Below, in pieces: positions 49,936-59,492 of a DNA stretch of 64,000 nucleotides. Position 1 is the stretch's first letter; each line of letters begins with the position of its first letter. Below the pieces are notes generated by a model. It was given only the letters and a program-made list of their open reading frames with translations. It did no database searches and was not told the origin of the DNA. The stretch spans positions 1 through 64,000 of the forward strand of contig CAIVJW010000132.1 in assembly GCA_903906315.1 (NCBI GenBank), written 5' to 3'. This DNA is from an uncultured delta proteobacterium (GTDB lineage Bacteria > Myxococcota_A > Polyangia > Polyangiales > Polyangiaceae). The position numbers and the translations under genes are program-made.

Positions 49936-50646
49936 TCAGCCGGCGCGTCCGCTCGCGGCGGCGTTCGGCGCCCAGAGCACCTCGTCTGCGCCCAGGAGGT
50001 GGCTCGCCCAGCGGCTCCACACGAACAGCGCGTCGCTCAGGCGGTTGAGGTAGCGGACGGCGAGGGGGTCGACCTCGACCGAGGCAGCGAGCTCGACGCA
50101 GCGGCGCTCGGCGCGACGGCACACGGTGCGCGCCACGTGCAAGTCCGCGTTGAGGCGCGCGCCGCCCGGCAGCACGAAGGAGCGGAGCGGCGCGAGCGAC
50201 GCCTGGCAGCGGTCCATGTCGTCCTCGAGCGCGCGGATCTCGACCTCGGTCACGCGCGGCTGTTGCGGGCGGACGTCCTCGGACTGCGTCGCGAGCAGGC
50301 TGCCCAGGTTGAAGAGCTCGTGCTGCACGCGGCGCAGCGTGTCGGCGAGCCGCGCGAGCTCGGTCGTTCGGTCCGCGGGCGCCGTCGACCGCGCCTCGGC
50401 GAGCGACTGCCCTGCGGCGCCCACGAACGCGTTGAGCTCGTCGACGGTGCCGTAGGCCTCGATGCGCGCGTGGCTCTTGGACACCCGCTGACCGCCGACG
50501 AGGCCGGTCTCGCCGTCGTCGCCCTGGCGCGTGTAGACCCGGTTGATGGTGATCCGGGGCTCGCGGAAGACCGGCTCGTCGCCCGTGCTGCTCGACAGGG
50601 TCGCCTCGTTCGTCGGGTCCTCGCTGCCGTTGGGTGCCGTCTTCAT
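49936..50646 (-). CDS. PduO-type cob(I)alamin adenosyltransferase
   Basis: A 236-residue enzyme that transfers the adenosyl group of ATP to cob(I)alamin to make coenzyme B12. Visible motifs are the ATP-binding loop YTRQGDDGETGLVGGQRVSK, the HARIEAYGTVDELNAFVG segment, and the C-terminal RTVCRRAERRCVEL with the key Arg/Glu. An N-terminal 30-residue extension precedes the core. No cobalamin biosynthesis genes or B12 riboswitch are visible nearby, so it may serve scavenged cobalamin. Confidence 0.92.
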   Translation of the reverse strand: MKTAPNGSEDPTNEATLSSSTGDEPVFREPRITINRVYTRQGDDGETGLVGGQRVSKSHARIEAYGTVDELNAFVGAAGQSLAEARSTAPADRTTELARLADTLRRVQHELFNLGSLLATQSEDVRPQQPRVTEVEIRALEDDMDRCQASLAPLRSFVLPGGARLNADLHVARTVCRRAERRCVELAASVEVDPLAVRYLNRLSDALFVWSRWASHLLGADEVLWAPNAAASGRAG

Positions 50647-50743
50647 GGCGTGGCGCTACCAACCGGAGCCCCGTCGGTCAAGCCGGCGGCCGTCGGGACG
50701 GGTTGACGCTGACCTCCCGGAGGAGGAAAAGCGCCACACCGCC

Positions 50744-52351
50744 ATGGCCAACGACACGCCGCTCGGTCCTTCGCTACCCCACGCTCCCCACGCTTCCCGT
50801 GCACCGCGCCTCCGTGGGCTCCCGGGGGTCATCCTCGCCGGGCTCCTCGCCTCGCTGGTCGGCTGCGCGGCCGACCCGCCGCCGAAGGCCAAGGGCGGGC
50901 GCGAGGGTGACTCGGCCGAGGAGACGCAGCGCTTCGAGAAGAGCCGCAAGTTGCTCCGCGAAGCCCAGGAGCTCGAGCGGTCGAAGAGCTTCGACCGCGC
51001 TCGCAAGCTGCTGAAGCAGGCGTCGGATCTCGGGGTCGAGGCCGACCGCGCCGCGATCGACGAGACGCTCGCGAAGGTCGACAAGCGGCACGCGAAGCTC
51101 TGGGCGAACGAGGTCTCCGAGAAGCTCGACGAGAAGGATTGCGCGGGCGCATTCAAGGATCTCGCCAAGCAGATCCAGGCGTTCGACAGCGAGGTGTTCG
51201 CTCGCGAGCTGCGGGGCCTCGTCGCGACGAAGGCCGTCGCGTGCGTGGCCGACTCCGTCGATCAGGGCCGCACGGCGGGCAAGCTCGGCGAGGCGCGCGC
51301 GCTCGTCGGAGCCCCCGAGACCAAGGTCGTGCTTGGCGCGCCCGCGTGGAAGAAGGTGAGCGCGGAGCTCGACGCCGCCGCCGGCGACGTCATGCGCGCG
51401 CTCGTGGCGGGCGACGTGAAGGCGAAGAAGTGGGCCGACGCGGTGGCCAAGCTCGACGCTTCCGTGAAGGCCGGCGACGCGAACGAGGCGCAGGCCGCCG
51501 TCGGGCTCGAGGCCGTGCGCGAGGCGATCGCCCCGGAGATCGCCGCGATCGCCACGAAGGGGGTCGGCCAGGGGGACGCCGCCGCCGCCCTGAAGCAGGT
51601 CGCGGAGCTCGTGAAGGCCGCGCGCTGGGAGGTCCTCGCGCCCGAGGTCGCCGAGCTCCAGAAGGACAAGGCCCTGCCGTCCGATCTCCGCAAGAAGATC
51701 GACGTGCTCTCGGTGTGGGTCGAGGCGCAGCGGCTCTCGGCGAAGGTGCGCAAGGCCGGCGAGAAGCGCTGGGTTCACGGCAAGGTTCCGGTGACGCCCC
51801 CGGCCAAGAGCGATGGCGAGTCGAAGCGCGATCTCGCCTCGGCGACCGAGGTCTGGGTGCTCGCCGAGACGAAGACGCTCGCGCTCGTCGCGGACGCCGA
51901 GGCGGGCGGGGCGCTCGGCGCGGTGCTCGAGAAGGCGCTCGGCTGGGTCCCGCTCGGACGGCTCGCGCGTCAGTCGACGGTCGACTGGTTGCTGCCCGGG
52001 GACGAGCTGAAGGGCGCGCGCGTCTGGGGCCCGCTGCGGCCGCCGAGCACGGACCTCGAGCTCGGGCTGGTCACGGAGGCGTCGGGCAAGGAGGTGACCG
52101 TGAAGCGCCTCGCGGACGACGCGCCGGTCAAGGTGTCGCGCGCGTCGCTGCGCAGCGGCCGCCTGGCCGTGGGCACGAAGGTGCTGACGTTCTGCACGTC
52201 GAAGGACCAGCCTGCGGTCATCGAGGAGCTGCTCACGGCAGGCCGCGCCCAGCCGGGCGTGAAGCTCAAGTGCGAGGGAGGTCAGGAGAAGGAAGACCTG
52301 CTCCCCTCGCTGCGCACGCACGCCGATCTCCTGCCGAAGGCCGGCCCGTAG
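50744..52351 (+). CDS. Large helical lipoprotein of unknown function
   Basis: A 535-residue protein. The signal peptide ends in the lipobox LVGC. The mature part is mostly charged, Ala-rich helix (about residues 60-340), possibly coiled coil or TPR-like. It ends in a beta-rich C-terminal domain (about 420-535) with VTEASGKEVTVKRLADDAP, reminiscent of SH3/Tudor-like barrels. No enzyme motif is seen. It is probably a periplasmic scaffold. A GGAGGAGG site lies about 17 bases before the ATG. It diverges from the adenosyltransferase gene. Confidence 0.8.
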   Translation: MANDTPLGPSLPHAPHASRAPRLRGLPGVILAGLLASLVGCAADPPPKAKGGREGDSAEETQRFEKSRKLLREAQELERSKSFDRARKLLKQASDLGVEADRAAIDETLAKVDKRHAKLWANEVSEKLDEKDCAGAFKDLAKQIQAFDSEVFARELRGLVATKAVACVADSVDQGRTAGKLGEARALVGAPETKVVLGAPAWKKVSAELDAAAGDVMRALVAGDVKAKKWADAVAKLDASVKAGDANEAQAAVGLEAVREAIAPEIAAIATKGVGQGDAAAALKQVAELVKAARWEVLAPEVAELQKDKALPSDLRKKIDVLSVWVEAQRLSAKVRKAGEKRWVHGKVPVTPPAKSDGESKRDLASATEVWVLAETKTLALVADAEAGGALGAVLEKALGWVPLGRLARQSTVDWLLPGDELKGARVWGPLRPPSTDLELGLVTEASGKEVTVKRLADDAPVKVSRASLRSGRLAVGTKVLTFCTSKDQPAVIEELLTAGRAQPGVKLKCEGGQEKEDLLPSLRTHADLLPKAGP

Positions 52352-52393
52352 CGGCTTGCCCTGCCGGCGCGCCCGCGGCACGGTGCGCGCCCG

Positions 52394-53560
52394 ATGCCGA
52401 CCACGTCCGCCGAGCTCGTCGCCGCCGCCCGTCGAGAGGTCCCAAGCGTCTCGCTCGAGGAGGTGCGACGGCGCCTCGACGCGCGCGCGCCGATGGTGCT
52501 GCTCGACGTGCGCGAGAAGGACGAGACGCGCGCCGGCGTGATCCCGGGCGCGATCGTGCTGGCCCGGGGCCTGCTCGAGCTGTCGATCGAGCAGAAGGTG
52601 CCCGACCGCGCGGCGCCGATCGTCGTGTACTGCGCCGGTGGCGTCCGGTCGGCCCTCGCCGCGAAGACGCTCGTCGACCTCGGCTACACGTCCGTCGAGA
52701 GCGCGGACCCGGGGTTCGTGCGCTGGAAGGCGCTGGGCTTTCCGATCGAGGTGCCGCCGCACCTCACCGACGCGCAGCGCGAGCGCTACTCCAGGCACCT
52801 GCTCCTGCCCGAGGTCGGCGAGGCCGGCCAGGCCAAGCTCCTCGCGTCGAAGGTGTTGGTCCTGGGTGTCGGAGGCCTCGGCAGCCCCGCGGCGCTGTAC
52901 CTCGCGGCCGCGGGCGTGGGCACGCTCGGCCTCGCCGACGCGGACGTCGTCGAGGCGTCGAACCTGCAGCGCCAGGTCCTCCACGCGACCTCCCGCCTCG
53001 GGCGCCTCAAGGTCGAGAGCGCCGCGCACGCGATCCGCGACCTGAACCCGGACGTGAGGGTCGTCCCGTTCGCCGAGCGCGTCGACGCCTCGAACGTCGA
53101 TCGCATCTTCGAGGGCTTCGACGTCGTGGTCGACGGCTGCGACAACTTCCCCACGCGCTACCTCGTGAACGACGCCTCCGTCTTCCTGAAGAAGCCGGTC
53201 GTGCACGGGTCGATCTTTCGCTTCGAGGGGCAGGTCACGACCTTCTCGCCGGCGACCGGCGGGCCTTGCTACCGCTGCCTCTACCCCGAGCCTCCGCCGC
53301 CGGAGCTCGCGCCGAGCTGCCAGGAGGCCGGCGTGCTCGGCATCCTGCCGGGGGTGATCGGCGTGCTGCAGGCGACCGAGGTCGTGAAGCTCCTGCTCGG
53401 CCGCGGAGCGCCGCTCGTTGGCCGGCTGCTGACCTACGACTCGCTGCGGATGAAGTTCACCGAGCTGCGCCTGCGCCGCGACGAGGCCTGTCCGGTGTGC
53501 GGCGTGTCGCCGACCATCACGGGGTACCTCGACTACGAGGGCTTCTGCGGCTCGAGGTAG
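52394..53560 (+). CDS. Rhodanese-ThiF/MoeB fusion (sulfur carrier activating enzyme)
   Basis: A 388-residue protein. An N-terminal rhodanese domain (about 20-115) has the active Cys in VYCAGGVRS. A ThiF/MoeB adenylating domain follows: GVGGLGSPAALYLAAAG for ATP, NLQRQVLH, a C-Y-R-C and a C-P-V-C pair for zinc, and the catalytic Cys region PSCQEAGVLGILPGVIG. The usual MoeB/MOCS3 order is reversed, with rhodanese first. It likely activates a MoaD/ThiS-like carrier for molybdopterin or thiamin synthesis and may supply the sulfur itself. Confidence 0.93.
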   Translation: MPTTSAELVAAARREVPSVSLEEVRRRLDARAPMVLLDVREKDETRAGVIPGAIVLARGLLELSIEQKVPDRAAPIVVYCAGGVRSALAAKTLVDLGYTSVESADPGFVRWKALGFPIEVPPHLTDAQRERYSRHLLLPEVGEAGQAKLLASKVLVLGVGGLGSPAALYLAAAGVGTLGLADADVVEASNLQRQVLHATSRLGRLKVESAAHAIRDLNPDVRVVPFAERVDASNVDRIFEGFDVVVDGCDNFPTRYLVNDASVFLKKPVVHGSIFRFEGQVTTFSPATGGPCYRCLYPEPPPPELAPSCQEAGVLGILPGVIGVLQATEVVKLLLGRGAPLVGRLLTYDSLRMKFTELRLRRDEACPVCGVSPTITGYLDYEGFCGSR

Positions 53561-53584
53561 CGCGCGCCGGCGCGCGCGGGAGCG

Positions 53585-53908
53585 TCAGGCGGGCGGGTAC
53601 GCGGCGACGTCGCGCTTCGACGGGCGGTCGACGGCCTCGATGCGGCTCGTGACGATTTGCCGGTCGTCGCGCACGGTGAAGAAGATCGCGTCGCCGGGGC
53701 GCGGCTCGCCCAGGTTCGGCAGGCACGCGCCCGTCGGGTGGAGCTTCACCGCGCCCTGGAGGCGCAGGTTGAGGGCGAGGTGCCCGGGCTTGAAGCGGCG
53801 CGTCTGACGGTCGCGCACGGCCACGCAGACACCGTCCCGCAGGTGGTACTCGGTGTGGCGGGTGACGTAGACGCGGTGGCGTCGTCGATCGGTGCCGTCG
53901 TAGCTCAT
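53585..53908 (-). CDS. Small conserved hypothetical protein
   Basis: A 107-residue protein starting MSYDGTDRRRHRVYVTRHTE. The body alternates short strands and loops (HLALNLRLQGAVKLHPTGAC, GDAIFFTVRDDRQIVTS). It is vaguely PilZ-like but lacks the usual RxxxR...(D/N)xSxxG motifs, so I do not assign that. I believe related proteins occur in other myxobacteria. A short GAGG precedes the ATG. It is convergent with the rhodanese-ThiF gene. Confidence 0.65.
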   Translation of the reverse strand: MSYDGTDRRRHRVYVTRHTEYHLRDGVCVAVRDRQTRRFKPGHLALNLRLQGAVKLHPTGACLPNLGEPRPGDAIFFTVRDDRQIVTSRIEAVDRPSKRDVAAYPPA

Positions 53909-54052
53909 CGTGCCTCGCTCGCTCGCATGGACCGCTGATCCCCCGCGCTCGGGAACGATTGCAGAGCGCGCTCGCGGTGGCCAAATTGCGCGGCCGGATC
54001 GCAGGGGATTTCGGGTGCGGGCGCCGCAGTGCCTACGATCGGTGCGTCGCCG

Positions 54053-54502
54053 ATGCCGCCCTCCGCCATCCCCCGCCCCGGCCTCGCGAAGGCGCGCCCG
54101 CCCGCGATCGTGCGATCGCGCGAGCTCGCGCTCTACCAGGCGAACGACGCGGGGTGGCGCCTCGCCATCGAGGTGGCCGACGTGGTCAGCGAGGGGCGCG
54201 CCGAGGTCGAGGCACGCGGCGTCGTGTACTACGGGACCACGAGCGTGCTCCTGCCGTTTACTCCGGCGGGCGCGGCGCCGTCGCCCGAGGAGCTCGCGGC
54301 GTTGGCGCTCGTCGCGCCGCTCGATCCGCACCTGCGAGTGCGCGCGCTGCGGATCGCGCGCCGCGAGGCGGGACTGCGATCCGGCGGCGACCTCGGCAGC
54401 GTGCACGCGGAGCTCACCGTCGTCGTCGAGGCGCGCGGCGTTCGCGTCTCGATCGACGTGGTCGCGCCCGTCGCCGTCGAGCGCTCGGGGACGCACGCGT
54501 AG
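54053..54502 (+). CDS. Conserved hypothetical protein
   Basis: A 149-residue protein, mixed alpha/beta, without signal peptide or membrane span. VVYYGTTSVLLPFTP and VHAELTVVVEARGVRVSIDV appear as strands. Codon use is consistent with coding. The start could be the ATG at 54053 or the GTG at 54029. No function is recognised. Confidence 0.6.
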   Translation: MPPSAIPRPGLAKARPPAIVRSRELALYQANDAGWRLAIEVADVVSEGRAEVEARGVVYYGTTSVLLPFTPAGAAPSPEELAALALVAPLDPHLRVRALRIARREAGLRSGGDLGSVHAELTVVVEARGVRVSIDVVAPVAVERSGTHA

Positions 54503-54697
54503 CGCGACGGCGGCGGGGCCAAGCGGCCGGAGCGGCCGAAGGGGTCCGATCGGCGCTGTGGATCCTGCGGCCTGTCGTCGTCGCCGCGCCGAGACTCTTG
54601 ACGCGAGGGCGCGCGTGGAGAAAGTGCGTCGTGCCGTGGGCGCGACCGGGGGGTTGGGCTCATCGTCCCGATGGCGTAGCCTGCGAAGGATCTCGCG

Positions 54698-55768
54698 ATG
54701 AGCAAGAAGGACACGAACCCGTCTCGCCAGGCCGGCGCGCAGCCCGGCGTGCAGCCCGGCGACAAGGTGATCCACGTCGCCTTCGGTCCCGGCGGCGGTC
54801 GCATCTCCGTCCCCGCTCCCGCGCTCGCTGCGTCCGCGCTCGGCCTGGCGCCGCCGGGCGCCGCGCTCGATCTGCCGGTCCCGCTGCCGCTCAGCCGCGA
54901 GCCGGTCGGCGATCTCTTCACCGGCACCGAGGTCACGAAGCTGCTCGGGATGTCCGTCGGTCGGCTCCGCTCGCTCGACCGCGCGGGCATCGTGCCGCCC
55001 AGCGGTCGGCGCCGCGGTCGGCGGGCGTACACGTTCTCGGACATCATCGCGCTGCGCGCCGCGCGGGACCTGCTCGCGCGCAAGGTGCGCCTGCGCGACG
55101 TCGCGCGCGCGATCGACGTCATCCGCACGAGCCTCCCCAAGGTGACTCGCCCGCTCGCCGAGCTGCGGATCGTCTCCGACGGCCATCGGGTGATCGTGCG
55201 CAGCGCGTCGGGGTCGTTCGAGGCGGTCACGGGCCAGATGGTGCTCGATTTCGAGGTGCGATCGCTTCGCGACGACGTGGTGCGCGTGCTGCGCCCGGTG
55301 GTCGGCAAGGAGAACGCGCGCAAGGCCCACGACCTCTACGTGCAGGCGAGCAAGTGCGACGAGGACCCCGCCACGCTGGCCGAGGCCGAGCGACTCTACC
55401 GTCGCGCGCTCGAGCTCGATCCGTGGCTCGCCATCGCCTACACGAACCTCGGCAACATCTGCTTCCGTCGCGGCGACGACGCGCAGGCCGAGGTGCTCTA
55501 CCGCCGCGGGCTGCAGGTCGACGCCGCGCAGCCCGAGGCCCAGTACAACCTCGGCTACGTGATGCTCGAGCGCGGCAAGCCCATCGAGGCGATCGACTTC
55601 TTCAAGGGCGCCATCGGGGCCGATCCGCGCTTCGCCGACGCATACTTCAACCTGGCGATGGCGTACGAGCAGCTCGGCGAGGGCGGCAAGGCGCGCCCGT
55701 GCTGGCGGCGCTACCTCGAGATCGAGCCCACCGGCACCTGGGCTGACATCGCGCGCAAGCACCTGTAG
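54698..55768 (+). CDS. MerR-type DNA-binding domain fused to TPR repeats
   Basis: A 356-residue protein. A Gly/Pro/Ala-rich head is followed by a MerR-type winged helix (about residues 70-135): TEVTKLLGMSVGRLRSLDRA, GRRRGRRAYTFSDIIALRAA. The second half is at least three TPR repeats (about 225-345) with YLRRALELDPWLAIAYTNLG-type units (precisely YRRALELDPWLAIAYTNLGN). The combination suggests a regulator controlled by protein-protein contact. No metal or drug pocket is seen. Confidence 0.88.
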   Translation: MSKKDTNPSRQAGAQPGVQPGDKVIHVAFGPGGGRISVPAPALAASALGLAPPGAALDLPVPLPLSREPVGDLFTGTEVTKLLGMSVGRLRSLDRAGIVPPSGRRRGRRAYTFSDIIALRAARDLLARKVRLRDVARAIDVIRTSLPKVTRPLAELRIVSDGHRVIVRSASGSFEAVTGQMVLDFEVRSLRDDVVRVLRPVVGKENARKAHDLYVQASKCDEDPATLAEAERLYRRALELDPWLAIAYTNLGNICFRRGDDAQAEVLYRRGLQVDAAQPEAQYNLGYVMLERGKPIEAIDFFKGAIGADPRFADAYFNLAMAYEQLGEGGKARPCWRRYLEIEPTGTWADIARKHL

Positions 55769-55876
55769 CGCTGCGCCCGCGAGCGGCACGCCAGCGCCTG
55801 CGCGCCCGCACGTCGGTGGCCGGCCGCGGGCTCCCGGGCGCGCGCTCCTGCGCGGGGGGACGGTCGATCCGGGACG

Positions 55877-56338
55877 CTAGTTTGCGTCCTTGGCCTTTTT
55901 CTTCTTCTTGATCGGCGCGTCGCCGTCCTTCTTGCCGCCGCCGTCCCCGCCCCGCTTGACCTCGTCGCCGTGCATCGTCCCCGTGGCGTTCGGCACCGGG
56001 TCGAGCTTCACCGTCTGGCCCTTGTTCGGCTCGGTGGTGACGGAGATGGTCTGGGAGTTGTCCTCGGCGAACACGAAGGTGATCTCGTGCTGCCCGGAGG
56101 CGACCTTGTAGCCGGTGACAGGGGTCTTTCCGACGGACTTGCCGTCGATCTTGATCTCCGTCGGCTGCGCCGAGAGCACCTCGAGGAACGAGACGTCCTC
56201 GTTCGTGGTCGGCTCGTCGGTCGCGGGCGCGGCGAGCGGCACCGGCGTGACGGGCTCGGGCACCGGGCCGCCTCCGCAGGCGGCGGCGAGGAGCGTGAGG
56301 AGCGCGAGGGTGGCGTGGCGAACGATCCGTCGAGCCAT
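55877..56338 (-). CDS. PEGA-domain lipoprotein
   Basis: A 153-residue protein with lipobox LAAAC. A PEGA-like beta-sandwich follows (about 50-120: QPTEIKIDGKSVGKTPVTGY, SGQHEITFVF). The C-terminus is Lys/Asp/Gly-rich. PEGA domains are common in surface and secreted myxobacterial proteins. The ATG at 56338 has no strong ribosome site; a TACCCT box lies seven bases before it. It diverges from the large kinase gene. Confidence 0.85.
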   Translation of the reverse strand: MARRIVRHATLALLTLLAAACGGGPVPEPVTPVPLAAPATDEPTTNEDVSFLEVLSAQPTEIKIDGKSVGKTPVTGYKVASGQHEITFVFAEDNSQTISVTTEPNKGQTVKLDPVPNATGTMHGDEVKRGGDGGGKKDGDAPIKKKKKAKDAN

Positions 56339-56468
56339 GCCGCGCAGGGTACCAGAGCCGCGCACCCCGGGCCGAGTTCGCTGCCGACGCGCGCTGCGGC
56401 CCGAGCCTTGCCGGACGTACCCTCGCGCCGCCGCATCGAGCCGCCTATCATGCGCCGCGGAGCCTGCA

Positions 56469-59378
56469 GTGAAGAAGCCCGGGGATACGGTCGAGCGCTA
56501 CGTCGTGGACGCGCTCCTCGGCGCGGGGGGGATGGGCGAGGTCTACGAGGCCCGCGACACGCGGCTCGGGCGCAAGGTGGCGCTGAAGCTACTGCGGCCC
56601 GACGCGGCCGACGACGCCGACGAGCGGATGCTGCGCGAGGCGCGCGCCGCGGCGGGCTTCGAGCACCCGAACGCGGTGGTCGTCTACGACGTCGGCGAGG
56701 CCGAGGGATCGCGCTACATCGCGATGGAGCTCATCCGCGGGCGATCGCTGCGAGCGTTCGTGGGTGACGCGTCGGTGCCGCTCGCGCGACGGCTGCGGTG
56801 GCTCGTCGACGCGGCGCGCGCGCTCGCCGCGGCGCACCGCTCCGGGCTGGTCCACCGCGACGTGAAGCCGGACAACGTGATGGTCCGCGACGACGGCGTC
56901 GTGAAGGTGCTCGACTTCGGCATCGCGCGTCGCACGGGGCGCGTCGATCCGTCGGCGCCCACGGAGGCCGAGGCCGCCCCGCTACCGACGCTCACCGCCG
57001 CGGGGATGATCGTGGGCACGCCCCTCTACGCCGCGCCCGAGCAGCTCCGCAGCGAGCCGCTCGACGGGCGCGCCGACCAGTTCGCCTGGGGCGTGACGGC
57101 CTACGAGCTGTGCACGGGCGCGCCGCCGTGGACGGCGGGCGACTCGGTCGGGCTGCTCTCGCAGATCCTGAGCGGTGAGGTGGCGCCCCTGCGAGGCGCC
57201 GTGCCCGCCCTGCCCGAGGACGTCGAGCGCGTCGTCCTGCGGACGCTCGCGAAGAAGGCGGCCGACAGGTTCGAGGACCTCGACGCCGTCGCCGACGCGA
57301 TCGAGCCATTCGCCGAGGCCGCGGCCTCGACCGGTCGCCTCACGGGCGTGCCGTCCACGGGCGCGACGGGGACCGCCGGCCTGGGTCCCGCGGCTCGTCC
57401 GACGCGCGGGCGCGTGGCGCTCCGCTGGGCGCTTCGGCTCGGCGTGGCGGTGCTCGCGCTGCCCGGCGTGCTCATCGTCGGCGCGCTCGTATTCGGCGCG
57501 GCGACGGGGAAGCTCAACGTCATCGGGCGCGACGGCGGCGCGGACGCCGGGCCTGCGGTCGTGGCGGCGCTCGCGTGCTCGGACGCGAAGGTCGACGGCC
57601 CGTCCGCGTCCCCCGCCCTCGCTCGCGCGCTGGGCATCGGCGCGTGCGCGCGACTCGCGGCGGAGGTCGGCGTCGACTGGCGCGGCGGTGACGGGAGCCG
57701 GCCGCTGTCGGTGCACGTCGGCCCGGCCGACGGCGGGGCGGGCGTCACGGCGCGGCTCGAGCTCGATGGGCGCGTGGCCCAGTCGACCGCCGCGCTGCCG
57801 CTCGACGCCGTGGCCGGCGCGGTCCGCGCCCTCGCCAAGGATGTCGCGCCGCCGCCGATGTCGGACGCGGACGTGCACGCCTGGGGCGCCAAGGACGCCG
57901 CGAGCGCGCGGCGGATCGAGCGCCTGTGGAGGCGCATCGTCCTCAACCTCGTGAGCGACGACGCGGTCGCCATCAAGGAGCTCGTCGAGGTCGACCCGGC
58001 CTCGCCGTGGCCGCACGCCTTCGAGGCGCTCGCGGCCGTGGGCGGCAGCGCTTCGCTCACGGACGCGGCCGACCGGACGCTGGCGCGCCTCGATCGCCTC
58101 CCGCCTGCGCGGGCGCTCGGGCTGCGCGGGGTGATGACGTACCTGGGATCGCGCGACAGGAAGGAGGCGCTCCGGCTGATGCGCCAGTCCTACGCGGACG
58201 CCCCCGACGACGTCGACATCGCCGGCCTCTACGCGGCGATCGCCATCGCCGAGGGGGCGGGCGACGAGGGCTTCGCGGTCGTCGACCGCCTCTTCGAGCG
58301 CAACCCGACGCGCAGCATCGTCCCGCTCGACAACGCCGTCTCCGCGCCCTCCGACCGTAACCTCGCGCGTGACGCCAAGTACCTCGGCCGCCTCTGCGCG
58401 ACGTTCCCCGAGGCGAGCGCCTGGCGGACGAACGTCACCTTCCTGGTGCGGAGCGGGCGCTTCGACGAGGCCCGCGCCGCGCTCGCCTTCGCGCGCGAGC
58501 TCGGCGGGAGCGCGGCTTCGAGCGACCGGCTCTCGCTCGAAGCGGCGGCCGCGGAGATCGAGCTGGGCGCGTTCGCGCCCGCGGCGGTGCGCGACGTCGC
58601 GTCGAAGCTGCTCGCCGACCCGGGCCTGTTGATGTCCACCCGGGGCGCGGACCTCACGATCTCGAGCTACCTGCTCGAGGGCCGCCCGACCGAGGCCGAG
58701 TCGACCGCGATCCGCGAGATGGACCGCCAGCGCGACCGCAAGAGCCCGCTCGAGGTCGCCGCGTTCGGGACCGACCTCCTGCGCGTGCGGAGGCTGCTCG
58801 GCCGGCCGCCGATCGACGCGGACCGCTTGAAGGTCATCGAGGATGCGGTCGGCACCGATCGCGACCTGACGATCGGGGTGCGCGCCGCGTTCGTCGTCGA
58901 GCGCGCCCTCGTCCGTGGCCGGATCGAGCCCCGCAAGGCGCGCGAGCTCGCCGAGGAGGCGCTGCGCGAGCTCGACGCCGCTGCCGCCGCGACCGACGAC
59001 CGCCGCCTGCGGGACCGCTTCGCCCTCGTGGCGATCCCGCTCGTGCGGCTCGTGCGCGGCGATCGCGAGGCGGCTCGACGGTGGGTCGAGACCGATCGCG
59101 CCCCGTCGCGCTCCCGCGCCAGGCTCGCGCTCGAGGCCGGCCTCGCCCTCGAAGGTCAGGGGGACGCGCCCGGCGCGGCGCAGGCGTACAAGGTCGCGAC
59201 GGACCCCGACGGCGTCGACACGTCCCCGACCGGGGCGCTCATCGCGATGACCCGGCTGCGGGAGATTCACCGCGCGCAGCACCGGGAGGCCGACGCGCAG
59301 CGGCTCGACGATCTCCTCGCGCGGCTGCTCGCCGGTGCGGAGCCCGGGCTGCGCGAGGCCCTCGCGCGCGTCCGCTGA
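56469..59378 (+). CDS. Large Ser/Thr protein kinase with membrane span and helical sensor domain
   Basis: A 969-residue Hanks-type kinase. The kinase domain (about 8-280) has LLGAGGMGEVYEARD, the ATP Lys in KVALKLLRP, HRDVKPDN and DFGIAR. One membrane span (LRLGVAVLALPGVLIVGALV) lies near residue 325. The outer part (about 350-969) is Ala/Arg/Leu-rich, mostly helical, with TPR-like pairs. It is probably a periplasmic sensor. The GTG at 56469 has GGAG six bases upstream; the long open frame before it is not coding. Confidence 0.93.
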   Translation: MKKPGDTVERYVVDALLGAGGMGEVYEARDTRLGRKVALKLLRPDAADDADERMLREARAAAGFEHPNAVVVYDVGEAEGSRYIAMELIRGRSLRAFVGDASVPLARRLRWLVDAARALAAAHRSGLVHRDVKPDNVMVRDDGVVKVLDFGIARRTGRVDPSAPTEAEAAPLPTLTAAGMIVGTPLYAAPEQLRSEPLDGRADQFAWGVTAYELCTGAPPWTAGDSVGLLSQILSGEVAPLRGAVPALPEDVERVVLRTLAKKAADRFEDLDAVADAIEPFAEAAASTGRLTGVPSTGATGTAGLGPAARPTRGRVALRWALRLGVAVLALPGVLIVGALVFGAATGKLNVIGRDGGADAGPAVVAALACSDAKVDGPSASPALARALGIGACARLAAEVGVDWRGGDGSRPLSVHVGPADGGAGVTARLELDGRVAQSTAALPLDAVAGAVRALAKDVAPPPMSDADVHAWGAKDAASARRIERLWRRIVLNLVSDDAVAIKELVEVDPASPWPHAFEALAAVGGSASLTDAADRTLARLDRLPPARALGLRGVMTYLGSRDRKEALRLMRQSYADAPDDVDIAGLYAAIAIAEGAGDEGFAVVDRLFERNPTRSIVPLDNAVSAPSDRNLARDAKYLGRLCATFPEASAWRTNVTFLVRSGRFDEARAALAFARELGGSAASSDRLSLEAAAAEIELGAFAPAAVRDVASKLLADPGLLMSTRGADLTISSYLLEGRPTEAESTAIREMDRQRDRKSPLEVAAFGTDLLRVRRLLGRPPIDADRLKVIEDAVGTDRDLTIGVRAAFVVERALVRGRIEPRKARELAEEALRELDAAAAATDDRRLRDRFALVAIPLVRLVRGDREAARRWVETDRAPSRSRARLALEAGLALEGQGDAPGAAQAYKVATDPDGVDTSPTGALIAMTRLREIHRAQHREADAQRLDDLLARLLAGAEPGLREALARVR

Positions 59379-59492
59379 TCGGCCGAGGGCGTCGCCCGCG
59401 ACTGATCAAGCGGTCAGTTGCGGACGGCGAACGAGCTGAATGCGTCCAGCAATTGGGTATCTTGCGTCCAAATCCGTGTACCCTCCCCGCCC

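Noticed and set aside
50647-50743. Possible B12 riboswitch upstream of the cobalamin adenosyltransferase
   Set aside because: The gap to the divergent gene is under 100 bases and contains no recognisable B12-box.
56115-56468. N-terminal extension of the large Ser/Thr kinase
   Set aside because: This part overlaps the divergent PEGA lipoprotein gene and lacks protein-like composition. The GTG at 56469 has a ribosome site.
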